NCBI RefSeq assembly: GCF_018141005.1
Contig: NZ_CP046582.1
Coordinates: forward strand, 3,224,001-3,288,000
Source of the DNA: Erwinia sp. E602
Lineage (GTDB): Bacteria > Pseudomonadota > Gammaproteobacteria > Enterobacterales > Enterobacteriaceae
Length of the DNA stretch: 64,000 bases
Direction: 5' to 3'
The notes beneath the pieces were generated by a model that saw only the letters and a list, made by a program, of their open reading frames with translations, searched no databases and was not told where the DNA came from. This document shows, piece by piece, positions 42,822 to 52,155 of the stretch. The position numbers were made by a program, and so were the translations under genes. The stretch's first letter is position 1. Each line of letters starts with the position of its first letter.

Positions 42822-43961
42822 TCAGACCGTCAGAACCACACAGCTGTCAGACTCCCAGCACAGGCGCACCTCGTCACCCCAGGTTGGCGTACCCTGACGG
42901 AAGCGGTCGGCGTTCTGCAGCTGCGCGCTGATCATCTGGCCACTCTGCAGACGCACGTGGTAGATCGACAGGTCGCCGAGATAGGCAATATGCACCACCT
43001 CGCCCACCGCGAAGTTACAACCGTCGGCCGGTACTTCGTCGCACAGCATCACTTTTTCCGGGCGCAGCGCTACCGACACCGGTACGCCATCCACCACCGA
43101 GGTATCCGACGCCACCTTCAGCGGATGGATCAGGCCCGGGCTGTCGATAATCAGGCCATCGTCCTGACGTTCGCGCAGCAGCCCCTCAAACAGGTTTACC
43201 GAACCAATAAACTCGGCGCTGAAGCGGGTGGTCGGGTGCTCGTAAATCTCTTCCGGCTCACCGATCTGCACGAATTTTCCGCGGTTCATGATCGCGATCC
43301 GCCCGGCCATGGTCATCGCCTCTTCCTGGTCGTGGGTCACCATGACGCAGGTCGCACCGACGCGCTCAAGAATATCCACCACTTCATGCTGCATGCGGTC
43401 ACGCAGCTTTTTATCCAGCGCGCCCATCGGTTCATCCAGCAGCAGCAGCCGCGGGCGTTTCGCCAGGCTGCGTGCCAGCGCCACGCGCTGCCGCTGGCCG
43501 CCGGAGAGCTGGTGCGGTTTACGTTTGGCGTACTCCTGCATGTGCACCAGCGTCAGCATTTCGGCCACGCGCTCGGCAATCTCTGCCTTCGGCAGCTTGT
43601 CCTGCTTCAGACCAAAAGCGATATTCTGCTCCACCGTCATATGCGGGAACAGCGCGTAGGACTGAAACATCATGTTGATCGGCCGCTGATAGGGCGGCAC
43701 GTGGGAGAGATCTTTGCCATCCAGCACGATCTGCCCGTGCGTCGGCGGCTCAAAGCCGGCCAGCATACGCAGCAGCGTCGATTTCCCACAGCCTGAGGCA
43801 CCCAGCAGCGCGAAAATCTCGCCCTGATAGATGGTGAGGTTAACATCATCCACCGCGTGCTGGCCGTCAAACGACTTGGTCAGATTGCGGATCTCCAGCA
43901 GCGGCGTTAACGCCTTGCCAGCTTTTTGTTGAGGACGGACGATTGCGTCGTTCACTACCAT
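42822..43961 (-). CDS. potG: Putrescine ABC transporter ATP-binding protein PotG
   Basis: PotG powers PotFHI. Walker [10 protein letters not shown], signature [12 protein letters not shown], Walker [16 protein letters not shown] and a C-terminal TOBE domain are present. The ATG at 43961 has GGAG close upstream and gives 379 aa; the GTG at 43955 (V/MNDAI) aligns with the E. coli start (377 aa) and may be the true one. Confidence 0.96.
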   Translation of the reverse strand: MVVNDAIVRPQQKAGKALTPLLEIRNLTKSFDGQHAVDDVNLTIYQGEIFALLGASGCGKSTLLRMLAGFEPPTHGQIVLDGKDLSHVPPYQRPINMMFQSYALFPHMTVEQNIAFGLKQDKLPKAEIAERVAEMLTLVHMQEYAKRKPHQLSGGQRQRVALARSLAKRPRLLLLDEPMGALDKKLRDRMQHEVVDILERVGATCVMVTHDQEEAMTMAGRIAIMNRGKFVQIGEPEEIYEHPTTRFSAEFIGSVNLFEGLLRERQDDGLIIDSPGLIHPLKVASDTSVVDGVPVSVALRPEKVMLCDEVPADGCNFAVGEVVHIAYLGDLSIYHVRLQSGQMISAQLQNADRFRQGTPTWGDEVRLCWESDSCVVLTV

Positions 43962-44011
43962 TACTCTCCGGCGCTGTGCAGACTGACCCGTGCCACCGGG
44001 GTGGTCAGCCC

Positions 44012-44051
44012 TGAAAATAACAAAACAGAGGCCGGTAACTGCACCTCTGTT
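44012..44051 (-). terminator. Intercistronic hairpin between potF and potG
   Basis: On the minus strand an 8-bp stem AACAGAGG / CCTCTGTT with a 12-nt loop is followed by a T-rich tract. It sits 33 bp past the potF stop and would reduce transcription into potGHI, allowing excess binding protein. Confidence 0.7.
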
Positions 44052-44084
44052 GCGTAAGCAAATGAGCCAGGCTCAGTGATTCAG

Positions 44085-45194
44085 TTATTTACCACTTTTA
44101 ACTTTAGTCCATGCACGGGTACGCACACGGTCAAGTTTCGGGTCCTGAACCTTCAGAATAAACAGCTTTGCCATGGTTTCCGGCGTCGGATAGATGCCAT
44201 GGTTGTTGCGAATAGCGTCATTAACAAACGGCAGTGACGCCTTCACGCCGCTGGCGTAGAAGATGGTGTTGGAGATATTCGCCATCACCTTCGGCTCCAT
44301 CAGGTAGTTGATGAACTGATAGGCTTCATCCGGGTTTTTGGCATCTTTCGGGATCGCCAGCATATCGAAGAACGCCAGCGCGCCCTCTTTCGGGATCACA
44401 TAGTTAATCACCACGCCGTTCTTCGCTTCCTCAGCGCGTTTTTTGCCCTGCAGGATGTCACCTGCCCAACCGACGGCCACGCAGATGTTGCCGTTTGCCA
44501 GGTCATTAATGTACTGGGAAGAGTGGAAATAGCGGATGCTCGGACGCAGCTTAAGCATCAGATCGGTAGCGGCACCGGAGTAGTCCTTCGGATCGCTGCT
44601 GTTAGGATCTTTGCCGAGGTAGTTAAGTACGGTGGCGAAGATCTCTTCCGGGGCATCGAGGAAGGAGACACCACAGCCCTTCAGTTTTTCCAGGTTTTCC
44701 GGCTTCAGCACCAGGTCCCAGCTGTCGACCGGCGCATCTTTGCCCAGCGCGGCTTTCACCTTCTCGACGTTATAGCCGATGCCGGTGGTGGCCCACAGGT
44801 AAGGAATCGCAAATTTATTGCCCGGATCGTGCTGCTCAAGCTTTTTCATCAGATCGGGATCGAGATTTTTATAGTTCGGCAGCTTGCTGCGATCCAGCGG
44901 CAGAAACACGTCAGACTGCAGCTGACGCGCCAGGAAGCTGGAGGATGGCACCACCACGTCATAGCCGGTGCTGCCGGCCATCAGTTTGCCTTCCAGCACT
45001 TCGTTGGAGTCATAGACGTCGTAAACGGTTTTAATGCCGGTTTGCTTCTCAAAATCTGCCACGGTGGTCGGGGCAATATAGTCAGACCAGTTATAAACGT
45101 GCAGCGTCTTGTCTGCGGCCAGTGAACCCGCAGAGATCGCCATCAGCGACCCTGCAACCACGCCTGACAACCATTTTTTACGTTGGTTGAACAT
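44085..45194 (-). CDS. potF: Periplasmic putrescine-binding protein PotF
   Basis: PotF is the periplasmic receptor of the putrescine importer. The signal peptide [20 protein letters not shown] with cleavage near SLAADKT is followed by the polyamine-binding fold ([54 protein letters not shown]). It is 369 aa (E. coli 370), with GGAGG upstream of the ATG. It heads potFGHI. Confidence 0.97.
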   Translation of the reverse strand: MFNQRKKWLSGVVAGSLMAISAGSLAADKTLHVYNWSDYIAPTTVADFEKQTGIKTVYDVYDSNEVLEGKLMAGSTGYDVVVPSSSFLARQLQSDVFLPLDRSKLPNYKNLDPDLMKKLEQHDPGNKFAIPYLWATTGIGYNVEKVKAALGKDAPVDSWDLVLKPENLEKLKGCGVSFLDAPEEIFATVLNYLGKDPNSSDPKDYSGAATDLMLKLRPSIRYFHSSQYINDLANGNICVAVGWAGDILQGKKRAEEAKNGVVINYVIPKEGALAFFDMLAIPKDAKNPDEAYQFINYLMEPKVMANISNTIFYASGVKASLPFVNDAIRNNHGIYPTPETMAKLFILKVQDPKLDRVRTRAWTKVKSGK

Positions 45195-45570
45195 CTTCCA
45201 TCCTCCTGAACTGAGATAGTCTTAAGCCGGGCAGGCGAACCGGTTTGCGCCTGCCAATACAGGTTCACTTTGAATCATTATTCAAGGTGTTGTTAATACT
45301 AAAAACCTATATTTCCGGGGACGTTGCACGCTTTTATGCAGCCCCGCCAGCATAGCCGCAGTCACCCTTTCAGACCAGTCCTCAAGCGTAAAAAACGGCT
45401 TTTATCGATTTTCTATGCAAGTTTGCGCACGGTGACAGGCCTTCAGTGGCCTAAACGCCGAAGAAAATCTGGTACAGACCGGAAATATTCAGAAGAAAAT
45501 GTGGCAACGATAACGGGAGAAACGTCAGGAAAAGGGTCAGCAGGCGCGGGAAACGAAGGGATTCAGTGGG
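45195..45570 (-). promoter_or_regulatory. potF upstream region with ARG-box-like palindrome and leader hairpin
   Basis: No gene is supported. TGAATCATTATTCA at 45271-45284 matches the ARG-box consensus TGAAT-N4-ATTCA in all ten outer positions, about 80 bp before potF. Nearer the gene, GGCAGGCG/CGCCTGCC (45230-45237 with 45248-45255) forms a hairpin about 20 nt before the ribosome-binding site. A plus-strand frame at 45324-45695 was rejected as a gene. Confidence 0.45.
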
Positions 45571-45606
45571 GCAGAATAAAATACGGGCAGCTTACCGAGC
45601 TGCCCG
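45571..45606 (-). terminator. Terminator of ybjN
   Basis: A 9-bp stem CGGGCAGCT / AGCTGCCCG (45584-45592 with 45598-45606) is followed on the minus strand by a T-rich stretch. It lies 28 bp after the ybjN stop. Confidence 0.88.
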
Positions 45607-45633
45607 CAGGATCGCGTGATGGAACTGAGCGGG

Positions 45634-46119
45634 TCAGTGCAGCATCGAATTGCCGGACGCAACCGCGCCAGGCGCATCCTCATCGTCATCGCTGACCATC
45701 AGCAGATTATTTGCAAAGGCTTCCAGCACGATCATTGAGATCTGCTCTTCGCTCTGCTTCATAAAGTTGAGGAACTGACCGTAGGTGACCCCGGCGGCAA
45801 TGCTCAGCGACTGGCAGACGATCAGCTTCGGCAGGTTATCATCCTGAATATCCAGGAACGCTTTTACCGTCAGCGAACTGGCGTTGATCTGCGACAGGTC
45901 ACCGACCAGCGGGATCAGCGCGGTGGGCTTCACCTCTGCCAGCGCCGAAAACAGGATCACGTTATCGACCAGATCCAGCTTGGCATCAAACACACCGTCG
46001 AAGTTCTGCATATGCGGCAGATGCAACGCCTGACAGGAGTCACACTCAAACCAGGTAATGCTTTGCTGATCCAACCAGCGTCGTAACACGTCGAGGTCCG
46101 GAACGACGAGTGAATCCAT
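45634..46119 (-). CDS. ybjN: YbjN, sensory-transduction regulator-like protein
   Basis: YbjN is a cytoplasmic protein with a type III secretion chaperone-like fold; in E. coli it affects motility and stress responses, and in Erwinia amylovora the homologue AmyR affects exopolysaccharide and virulence. The start at 46119 (MDSLVVPDLDVLRRWL) gives 161 aa (E. coli 158). Strong blocks are FECDSCQALHLPHMQNFDGV and SSLTVKAFLDIQDDNLPKL; the acidic DDDEDA tail is variable. It follows rimK by 86 bp. Confidence 0.93.
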   Translation of the reverse strand: MDSLVVPDLDVLRRWLDQQSITWFECDSCQALHLPHMQNFDGVFDAKLDLVDNVILFSALAEVKPTALIPLVGDLSQINASSLTVKAFLDIQDDNLPKLIVCQSLSIAAGVTYGQFLNFMKQSEEQISMIVLEAFANNLLMVSDDDEDAPGAVASGNSMLH

Positions 46120-46205
46120 TTGCTTACTCTCTTGCCGCAATAAAATTGCGCACTAGCTTACGTAAAAACATCGCTGAACACCACGTTTACGACAGAAATA
46201 TGAAC

Positions 46206-47108
46206 TCATCCACCCGTTTTTAGACAAAAACCGGGTCTGGCCTGGCGCTCTATCCATTCAATCATCATACCGGCGATATCCAGCCCGGTGGTCTTTTCAA
46301 TCCCCTCCAGCCCCGGCGAGGCGTTAACCTCCATCACCAGCGGGCCGCGCGTGGCCCGCAGAATATCCACACCCGCCACGTCCAGCCCCAGCGTGGTGGC
46401 GGCGGTCACCGCAATGTTCCGCTCGGCCGCGGTAATATTGACCCGCTTTGCCGTCCCCCCGCGATGCAGGTTTGAGCGAAAATCCCCCTCTTTCGCCTCG
46501 CGCTCGATGGCCGCCACCACTTCCCCGCCGATCACCAGGCAACGAATATCCCGCCCCTGCGCCTCTTTAATAAACTCCTGCACCAGGATATGCGCGTTCA
46601 GCCCGCGAAAGGCGTCGATCACGCTCTCCGCCGCCTGCCGCGTTTCGGCCAGCACCACGCCGATTCCCTGGGTTCCCTCCAGCAGCTTGACCACCAGCGG
46701 CGCGCCGCCGACCATCTTGATCAGGTCGCTGGTGTCGTCCGGCGAGTGGGCAAAGCCGGTCACCGGCATAGCAATGCCGGCGCGCGCCAGCAGCTGCAGC
46801 GAGCGCAGCTTGTCACGCGCGCGGGCGATGGCCAGCGACTCGTTGAGCGGGTAACTGCCGCACATCTCAAACTGCCGCAGCACCGCCGTACCGTAAAAGG
46901 TGGTCGCCGAGCCGATGCGCGGGATCACCGCGTCAAACGGCTCCAGCTGCCGCCCGCGATAGTGGATCGCCGAGGCACCGGGGTTGATGTTCATATAGCA
47001 GGAGAGTGGATCGATCACCTCCATACTGTGGCCCCGCTGACGCGCGGCCTCCAGCAGACGCTGGCAGGAGTAAAGCGAACCATCACGGGACAGCAAAGCA
47101 ATCTTCAA
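46206..47108 (-). CDS. rimK: Ribosomal protein S6 glutamate ligase RimK
   Basis: RimK is an ATP-grasp ligase that adds glutamates to the C-terminus of ribosomal protein S6. ATP-grasp elements are [37 protein letters not shown] and [14 protein letters not shown]. It is 300 aa as in E. coli. nfsA lies 24 bp upstream; ybjC-nfsA-rimK form an operon. Confidence 0.97.
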   Translation of the reverse strand: MKIALLSRDGSLYSCQRLLEAARQRGHSMEVIDPLSCYMNINPGASAIHYRGRQLEPFDAVIPRIGSATTFYGTAVLRQFEMCGSYPLNESLAIARARDKLRSLQLLARAGIAMPVTGFAHSPDDTSDLIKMVGGAPLVVKLLEGTQGIGVVLAETRQAAESVIDAFRGLNAHILVQEFIKEAQGRDIRCLVIGGEVVAAIEREAKEGDFRSNLHRGGTAKRVNITAAERNIAVTAATTLGLDVAGVDILRATRGPLVMEVNASPGLEGIEKTTGLDIAGMMIEWIERQARPGFCLKTGG

Positions 47109-47132
47109 CGGTAACCTCCGGCATAAATACGC

Positions 47133-47855
47133 TTAGCGCGTTGCCCAACCCTGCTGATGCAGGTAATCGAGAATAAACGGGCGGCTCTCTTTAATAATGG
47201 TTTTCTGGATATGTTCGCTCCAGCTCTCCACCCGGCGGTTGCTGTCGCGATGCTGATAATAGTTTTCCAGCGTCTGGTCATACTCTGCCAGCGTGCCCGC
47301 GTCGATCGGCTGATAGCGGTTTTCATGCACCAGCATGCTGACCGGCATACGCGGCTTGCGCAGCGGATCCTGCGCCGGTTCACCAAGGCACAGGCCGAAC
47401 AGCGGCAGCACGTATTTCGGCAGCCCCAGCAGCTCGGTCACCCCGGCAATGTGATTGCGGATGCCGCCGATAAAGACGCCGCCAAAGCCCAGGGATTCGG
47501 CCGCAATCATGGCATTCTGTGCCATCAGCGCGGTATCCACGCAGCCGAGCAGCAGCTGCTCCGCCAGCCCCAGCTGCGCCTGCGGGCAGATCTGCTGGTG
47601 ACGGTTAAAGTCGGCGCAAAACACCCAAAACTCGGCCGCCTGGGCGACATAGTGCTGGCCGCCGCTCAGCGGCACCAGCGCCTCACGCACTACTGGGTCG
47701 CTGATGCGGATAATCGATGAGCACTGCAGAAAGCTGGAGCTGGAGGCCGACTGGGCGGCCGCCAGAATCGCCTCGCGCTGCGGCTGAGACAGCGTTTGCT
47801 CAGTGAAGGCGCGAATGGAACGGTGGCTGCAGAGCAGCTCAATGGTCGGCGTCAT
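47133..47855 (-). CDS. nfsA: Oxygen-insensitive NADPH nitroreductase NfsA
   Basis: NfsA is an FMN-dependent dimeric nitroreductase reducing nitroaromatics and quinones with NADPH. Family blocks HRSIRAFTEQ, SSSSFLQCSSIIRI, ESLGFGGVFIGGIRN and KESRPFILDYLHQQGWATR match E. coli. The start at 47855 (MTPTIELLCSHRS) gives 240 aa, the E. coli length. It overlaps the end of ybjC by 17 bp. In E. coli the operon responds to SoxS/MarA; no convincing soxbox was found here. Confidence 0.96.
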   Translation of the reverse strand: MTPTIELLCSHRSIRAFTEQTLSQPQREAILAAAQSASSSSFLQCSSIIRISDPVVREALVPLSGGQHYVAQAAEFWVFCADFNRHQQICPQAQLGLAEQLLLGCVDTALMAQNAMIAAESLGFGGVFIGGIRNHIAGVTELLGLPKYVLPLFGLCLGEPAQDPLRKPRMPVSMLVHENRYQPIDAGTLAEYDQTLENYYQHRDSNRRVESWSEHIQKTIIKESRPFILDYLHQQGWATR

Positions 47856-48126
47856 GGTTGTCTCCTGGTGGTTTCTTGTCACGCGAAGGGCGCGTGTTAA
47901 ATAGATCGGGGGCCATCAGTCTGGCGGTACGCCACATCATCACCAGCGCCGCAGGCAGCATCAGGGCAATGCCGGCGAAAATCATCACCGTTGCCGCCAG
48001 CCGCCCGCTTAACGGTGCCGGCAAGGGTAGCATTTCGTGTAATGTCAGGTAAGAGAGCACCAGCAGTAAAATACCCAGCACTTCGAGGATTAAAACCGGC
48101 CGGGGTAACTGGCTAAACGCACGCAT
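47839..48126 (-). CDS. ybjC: YbjC family small membrane protein
   Basis: This 95-aa protein with two hydrophobic segments and a charged C-terminus has the length and pattern of E. coli YbjC (LPRPVLILEVLGILLLVLSY, IMLPAALVMM). Its role is unknown. It leads ybjC-nfsA-rimK and is divergent from grxA. Confidence 0.88.
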   Translation of the reverse strand: MRAFSQLPRPVLILEVLGILLLVLSYLTLHEMLPLPAPLSGRLAATVMIFAGIALMLPAALVMMWRTARLMAPDLFNTRPSRDKKPPGDNHDADH

Positions 48127-48326
48127 AGAGGACTCCTGCAGGCAACACCGCTCAGGGGAAACAGTGCGTTATTAAAGCCTGGATCCGGCGCGGATGCCAA
48201 ACGCCAGGCCGGCGACAGGCGACTTTCCAGGCGGCCGGGGATAGACGGCGCGTATCAGACCAACAGGTAATTCCTTCTTTCTTTCAGGGCCTGTTGCGGG
48301 CATCATAGCGCCACTAAGCGATAAGT

Positions 48327-48342
48327 TGTGATAAGCATCACA
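48327..48342. promoter_or_regulatory. Consensus CRP site upstream of grxA
   Basis: TGTGAT-AAGC-ATCACA is a perfect inverted repeat matching TGTGA-N6-TCACA in every defined position. It is centred about 38 bp before the grxA ATG, in the grxA-ybjC divergent gap. From this position it would overlap or lie close to a grxA promoter. Confidence 0.6.
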
Positions 48343-48372
48343 CAATCGAATCTGAATTCTGAGGAGACATCA

Positions 48373-48636
48373 ATGTTTGCAGTGATTTTTGGACGCCCTG
48401 GCTGCCCTTACTGTGTACGCGCAAAAGAGCTGGCTGAGAAACTGACCGAAGAGCGTGATGACTTTAACTTCCGTTACGTTGATATTCACGCGGAAGGGAT
48501 TAGCAAAGCTGACCTGGAAAAAACCGTCGGTAAACCGGTTGAAACCGTGCCGCAGATCTTTTTGGACTCAACGCATATTGGTGGGTTTACCGATTTCGAA
48601 GCCCATGCCAAAGCCCACCTCGGTCTCTTCCAGTAA
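48373..48636 (+). CDS. grxA: Glutaredoxin 1
   Basis: GrxA is a glutathione-dependent dithiol oxidoreductase that reduces ribonucleotide reductase and OxyR. The active site Cys11-Pro-Tyr-Cys14 and the TVPQIF cis-Pro motif with HIGGFTDF are present. The ATG at 48373 has GAGGAG upstream and gives 87 aa (E. coli 85). An ERIC element begins at its stop codon. In E. coli it is induced by OxyR; a matching site was not identified. Confidence 0.96.
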   Translation: MFAVIFGRPGCPYCVRAKELAEKLTEERDDFNFRYVDIHAEGISKADLEKTVGKPVETVPQIFLDSTHIGGFTDFEAHAKAHLGLFQ

Positions 48637-48761
48637 ATACCCTTCGTCTTTCGCGCTGTAGCTGCGTTGGCTGCGCTCGTTCACCCCGGTCACTGACTGA
48701 TGTCAGCTCCCGGGGATTCTCTTGCTTGCCGCCTTGCTACAGCACGAAATACTCGGGTATT
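48635..48761. repeat. ERIC element (full length, about 127 bp)
   Basis: An imperfect palindrome with terminal arms AATACCC/GGGTATT and the internal ERIC hallmarks (CACCCCGGTCACT and GCTCCCGGGGATT, corresponding to the two classical ERIC primer sites). It begins inside the TAA stop codon of grxA. As RNA it would fold into one long hairpin at the end of the grxA message. Confidence 0.85.
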
Positions 48762-48766
48762 GATCT

Positions 48767-48858
48767 GTCTTTCGCGACGTAGCTGCGTTGGCTGCACTCG
48801 TTCACCCCGGTCACTGACTGATGTCAGCTCCCGGGGATTCTCTCGCTTGCCGCCTTGC
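48767..48858. repeat. Second, truncated ERIC copy
   Basis: This copy repeats 48646-48737 with about four substitutions, at an offset of exactly 121 bp, but lacks both terminal arms. It extends to within 10 bp of the end of the ybjM-like gene. Confidence 0.85.
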
Positions 48859-48867
48859 CCCCTTCCC

Positions 48868-49242
48868 CTATTGATGTTGCTGGTGGTGCAGGCTGGTGAG
48901 CGTGCGCCACAGCATCACGCCGAGCGTGCCGGAACCGCACCAGAAGACCGCGCTGCTGATCAGGGCGATCTCCTGGCCCAGGCCCATGCTGTGAAACACG
49001 CTGAGCTGCATCAGCGCCAGGCAGGGAGGAGATGCCAGCAGCATCGCCAGCAGCAGCACGGTGAGCGGCGCGTCTCTTGACATCAGCGCGGCCAGTGCGC
49101 CAGGCAGGATTAACAGCAGCAGACCGAGCTGAGCGTGGCCATCACCGCTGACGGCTATCAGATAACGGATCGCCAGAAACAGCACGCCGTACAGGGAACT
49201 GCAGGCAATCACGCCTGACCACTTAATGTCTTCTAACCTCAT
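48868..49242 (-). CDS. ybjM: YbjM-like inner-membrane protein
   Basis: A 124-aa protein with four hydrophobic segments. It resembles E. coli YbjM (125 aa) in length, in GLLLLILPGALAALMS and SSAVFWCGSGTLG, and in place between grxA and ybjL with the same relative orientation. Overall similarity is modest and the function is unknown. Confidence 0.75.
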   Translation of the reverse strand: MRLEDIKWSGVIACSSLYGVLFLAIRYLIAVSGDGHAQLGLLLLILPGALAALMSRDAPLTVLLLAMLLASPPCLALMQLSVFHSMGLGQEIALISSAVFWCGSGTLGVMLWRTLTSLHHQQHQ

Positions 49243-49514
49243 AGAATTTTCTCCAGGTTATTTTTAACCCAATTCAATTCAACGCCCGCAACGGCCTGAC
49301 AGATTGTTACAATAATGATTTTGTTTTATACAATAAGGCATAATTCAGGCACGGTGCAGACTGGCTGAAAGGGAGCAGAGCGATTAAAATAGTCCCTGTT
49401 TAGCGCTGGTGAACTATCGGTATTAACCCGTACCCCACCGTCTGTGCTGGCGGCTAAATTTATCCCATAAACCGCTTCTCATCAATAGCTTACTGGTAAA
49501 CAAGAAGTTAAACC

Positions 49515-51203
49515 GTGAATATAAACGTCGCAGATTTGTTAAGTAATAATTACATTCTGTTGTTATTTGTCGTACTGGCTTTAGGGCTCTGTTTAGGAAA
49601 AATTCGGTTGGGACCTGTTCAACTGGGTAATTCTATTGGTGTTTTGGTTGTTTCTCTGTTGCTCGGCCAGCAGCATTTTGCGATTAATACCGAGGCGTTA
49701 AACCTCGGCTTTATGTTATTTATTTTTTGCGTCGGCGTCGAAGCCGGGCCGAACTTTTTCTCGATCTTCTTCCGCGACGGAAAAAACTACCTGATGCTGG
49801 CGATCGTGATGGTGACCAGCGCCATGACGCTGGCGCTGGGGCTGGGCAAGCTGTTTGGCTGGGATATCGGCCTGACCGCCGGCATGCTGGCCGGGGCGAT
49901 GACCTCCACCCCGGTGCTGGTCGGGGCCGGGGATACGCTGCGACAAACGCTGCCGCCGGGCAGCAGCCTGAGCCTGGCCCAGGATCACCTGAGCCTCGGC
50001 TACGCGCTGACCTACCTGATTGGCCTGGTGAGCCTGATCGTGGCCGCGCGCTATATGCCCAGGCTGCAGCATCAGGACCTGCCCACCAGCGCGCAGCAGA
50101 TTGCCCGCGAACGCGGCCTCGACCCGGACAGCAAACGTAAAGTCTACCTGCCGGTGATCCGCGCCTACCGCGTCGGCCCGGAGCTGGTGGCCTGGAGCGA
50201 CGGCAAAAATCTGCGCGAACTGGGTATCTACCGCCAGACCGGCTGCTACATTGAGCGCATCCGCCGTAACGGTATTCTGGCCAGCCCGGACGGCGACGCG
50301 GTGCTGCAACCTGGCGATGAGATCTCACTGGTCGGTTATCCTGATGCCCACTCGCGGCTGGACCCCAGCTTCCGCAACGGCAAAGAGGTGTTCGATCGCG
50401 ACCTGCTGGACATGCGCATCGTCAATGAAGAGATCGTGGTCAAAAATAACAACGCGGTGAACAAACGCCTGAGCCAGCTGAACCTCACCGATCACGGCTG
50501 CTTCCTCAACCGGGTGATCCGCAGCCAGATTGAGATGCCGATCGACGACAGCATCATGCTGAACAAGGGTGACGTGCTGCATATCAGCGGCGAAGCCCGC
50601 CGCGTGAAGTCGGTGGCGGACCGTATCGGCTTTATCTCCATCCACAGCCAGGTCACCGATCTGCTGGCGTTCTGCGCCTTCTTTATCATCGGCCTGATGA
50701 TCGGCATGATCACCTTCCAGTTCAGCAGCTTCAGCTTTGGCATCGGCAACGCCGCCGGGCTGCTGTTTGCCGGCATCATGCTCGGCTTCCTGCGCGCCAA
50801 CCACCCGACGTTCGGCTACATCCCGCAGGGTGCACTGACCATGGTGAAAGAGTTCGGGCTGATGGTGTTTATGGCCGGCGTGGGCTTAAGCGCCGGTAGC
50901 GGCATCAGCCACGGCATCGGCGAAACAGGGCTGCTGATGCTCGGCGCCGGGCTGGTGGTCAGCCTGGTGCCGGTGGTAATCTGCTTCCTGTTTGGCGCCT
51001 GGGTGCTGAAGATGAACCGCGCGCTGCTGTTCGGCGCGATTATGGGCGCGCGCACCTGCGCCCCGGCGATGGAGATCATCAGCGATACCGCGCGCAGCAA
51101 TATTCCGGCACTCGGCTATGCAGGAACTTATGCCATTGCTAACGTTTTGCTGACGCTGGCCGGAACGCTGATCGTGATACTCTGGCCGGTTCTGGGTGGC
51201 TGA
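49515..51203 (+). CDS. ybjL: YbjL, putative AspT/YidE-type transporter
   Basis: YbjL is an inner-membrane protein of the aspartate:alanine exchanger family. Two hydrophobic halves (about 1-180 and 385-562) flank two cytoplasmic RCK-C/TrkA-C domains (about 205-370), a layout typical of the family; the substrate is not established. It is 562 aa (E. coli 561) and starts with GTG ([20 protein letters not shown]). A terminator follows. Confidence 0.95.
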   Translation: MNINVADLLSNNYILLLFVVLALGLCLGKIRLGPVQLGNSIGVLVVSLLLGQQHFAINTEALNLGFMLFIFCVGVEAGPNFFSIFFRDGKNYLMLAIVMVTSAMTLALGLGKLFGWDIGLTAGMLAGAMTSTPVLVGAGDTLRQTLPPGSSLSLAQDHLSLGYALTYLIGLVSLIVAARYMPRLQHQDLPTSAQQIARERGLDPDSKRKVYLPVIRAYRVGPELVAWSDGKNLRELGIYRQTGCYIERIRRNGILASPDGDAVLQPGDEISLVGYPDAHSRLDPSFRNGKEVFDRDLLDMRIVNEEIVVKNNNAVNKRLSQLNLTDHGCFLNRVIRSQIEMPIDDSIMLNKGDVLHISGEARRVKSVADRIGFISIHSQVTDLLAFCAFFIIGLMIGMITFQFSSFSFGIGNAAGLLFAGIMLGFLRANHPTFGYIPQGALTMVKEFGLMVFMAGVGLSAGSGISHGIGETGLLMLGAGLVVSLVPVVICFLFGAWVLKMNRALLFGAIMGARTCAPAMEIISDTARSNIPALGYAGTYAIANVLLTLAGTLIVILWPVLGG

Positions 51204-51293
51204 AAATAATTTGACGATTTCAGCGAACTTTCGGCAGGGGTCACAGTCTTAATTAGTGCCACTGCTTTTCTTTGAAATCCCCAAATTGAGGAG

Positions 51294-51324
51294 CCCGTTA
51301 AACTTCTGTTTAACGGGTTTTTTT
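51294..51324 (+). terminator. Terminator after ybjL
   Basis: A perfect 10-bp stem CCCGTTAAAC / GTTTAACGGG with a 4-nt TTCT loop is followed by seven or more T. Confidence 0.95.
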
Positions 51325-51546
51325 ATGCCTCCGGTAACCCAGCCGTCATCAATCCTCAACACAACTGAAACAAAGACGCGATTTGGGACTCCCCCCCTTT
51401 ACGTCGCCTGCCGCTAATTTTACCTTAAGCATTTCGTGCTATACCCCCACCTGACAACGACTTTTCGTTGCACAGGGCCTGCACCGACGGGCCTCTGGCG
51501 GGTGCGATCGCTTTATGCGCAGGCTATCGATGAGGATTATTTTTTT

Positions 51547-52155
51547 ATGATGGAAGAGTTAAACCGCGGGTTGTTTCTGGCCATTAACGCCAGCGGCGAT
51601 TCTGCTGCCTGGCTAATCGCCCTGGCCACGTTTATTGCCCGCGATCTGATCGCCATCGTGCCGCTGCTGATTGTCGGCCTGTGGTTGTGGGGGCCGCGCA
51701 GCCGGCTGCACTCGCAGCGGGTGCTGGTGGTGAAAACCGCCGTGGCGCTGCTTTACGCACTGGCGTTCTCCTGGTGCCTGGCGCAGTTGTTTCCCCACCC
51801 GCGGCCGTTTGCCATCGGCCTCGGCCATCAGTTCCTCGACCACGCGCCGGATGACTCGTATCCCAGCGACCACGGAACGGTGATCTTTACTTTCGCCATC
51901 GCGTTTATCTGCTGGCACCGCGTCTGGTCCGGCATACTGCTGTTGGTCTGTGGTGCGGCGATCGCCTGGTCACGCGTCTATCTGGGGATTCACTGGCCGC
52001 TGGATATGCTCGGCGGGCTGCTGGTGGGCATGCTCGCCTGCCTGTTTGCGCAAATTTTCTGGCTGCTGTTTGGCCAGCGCCTGTTGCCCCGCCTGTCTGC
52101 GCTATATCGCCTGCTGTTTGCCGTGCCCATTGGCAAGGGCTGGGTACGCGACTGA
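51547..52155 (+). CDS. ybjG: YbjG/BcrC undecaprenyl-diphosphate phosphatase
   Basis: This PAP2-family membrane phosphatase recycles undecaprenyl pyrophosphate for cell-wall synthesis and gives low-level bacitracin resistance. Motifs are HPRPF (motif 1, degenerate KxxxxxxRP), PSDHGT (motif 2) and SRVYLGIHWPLDMLGG (motif 3). The ATG at 51547 with GAGGA upstream gives 202 aa (E. coli 198) and aligns MMEELN with MLENLN; 37 further upstream codons are discarded. Confidence 0.94.
   Translation: MMEELNRGLFLAINASGDSAAWLIALATFIARDLIAIVPLLIVGLWLWGPRSRLHSQRVLVVKTAVALLYALAFSWCLAQLFPHPRPFAIGLGHQFLDHAPDDSYPSDHGTVIFTFAIAFICWHRVWSGILLLVCGAAIAWSRVYLGIHWPLDMLGGLLVGMLACLFAQIFWLLFGQRLLPRLSALYRLLFAVPIGKGWVRD

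Noticed and set aside
45324..45695. 123-codon open frame between potF and ybjN
   Set aside because: It crosses the ybjN terminator and ends inside ybjN on the opposite strand; no ribosome-binding site or recognisable similarity.
48127..48326. SoxS/MarA box for ybjC-nfsA-rimK
   Set aside because: A weak match near 48165-48180 has too many mismatches to call.
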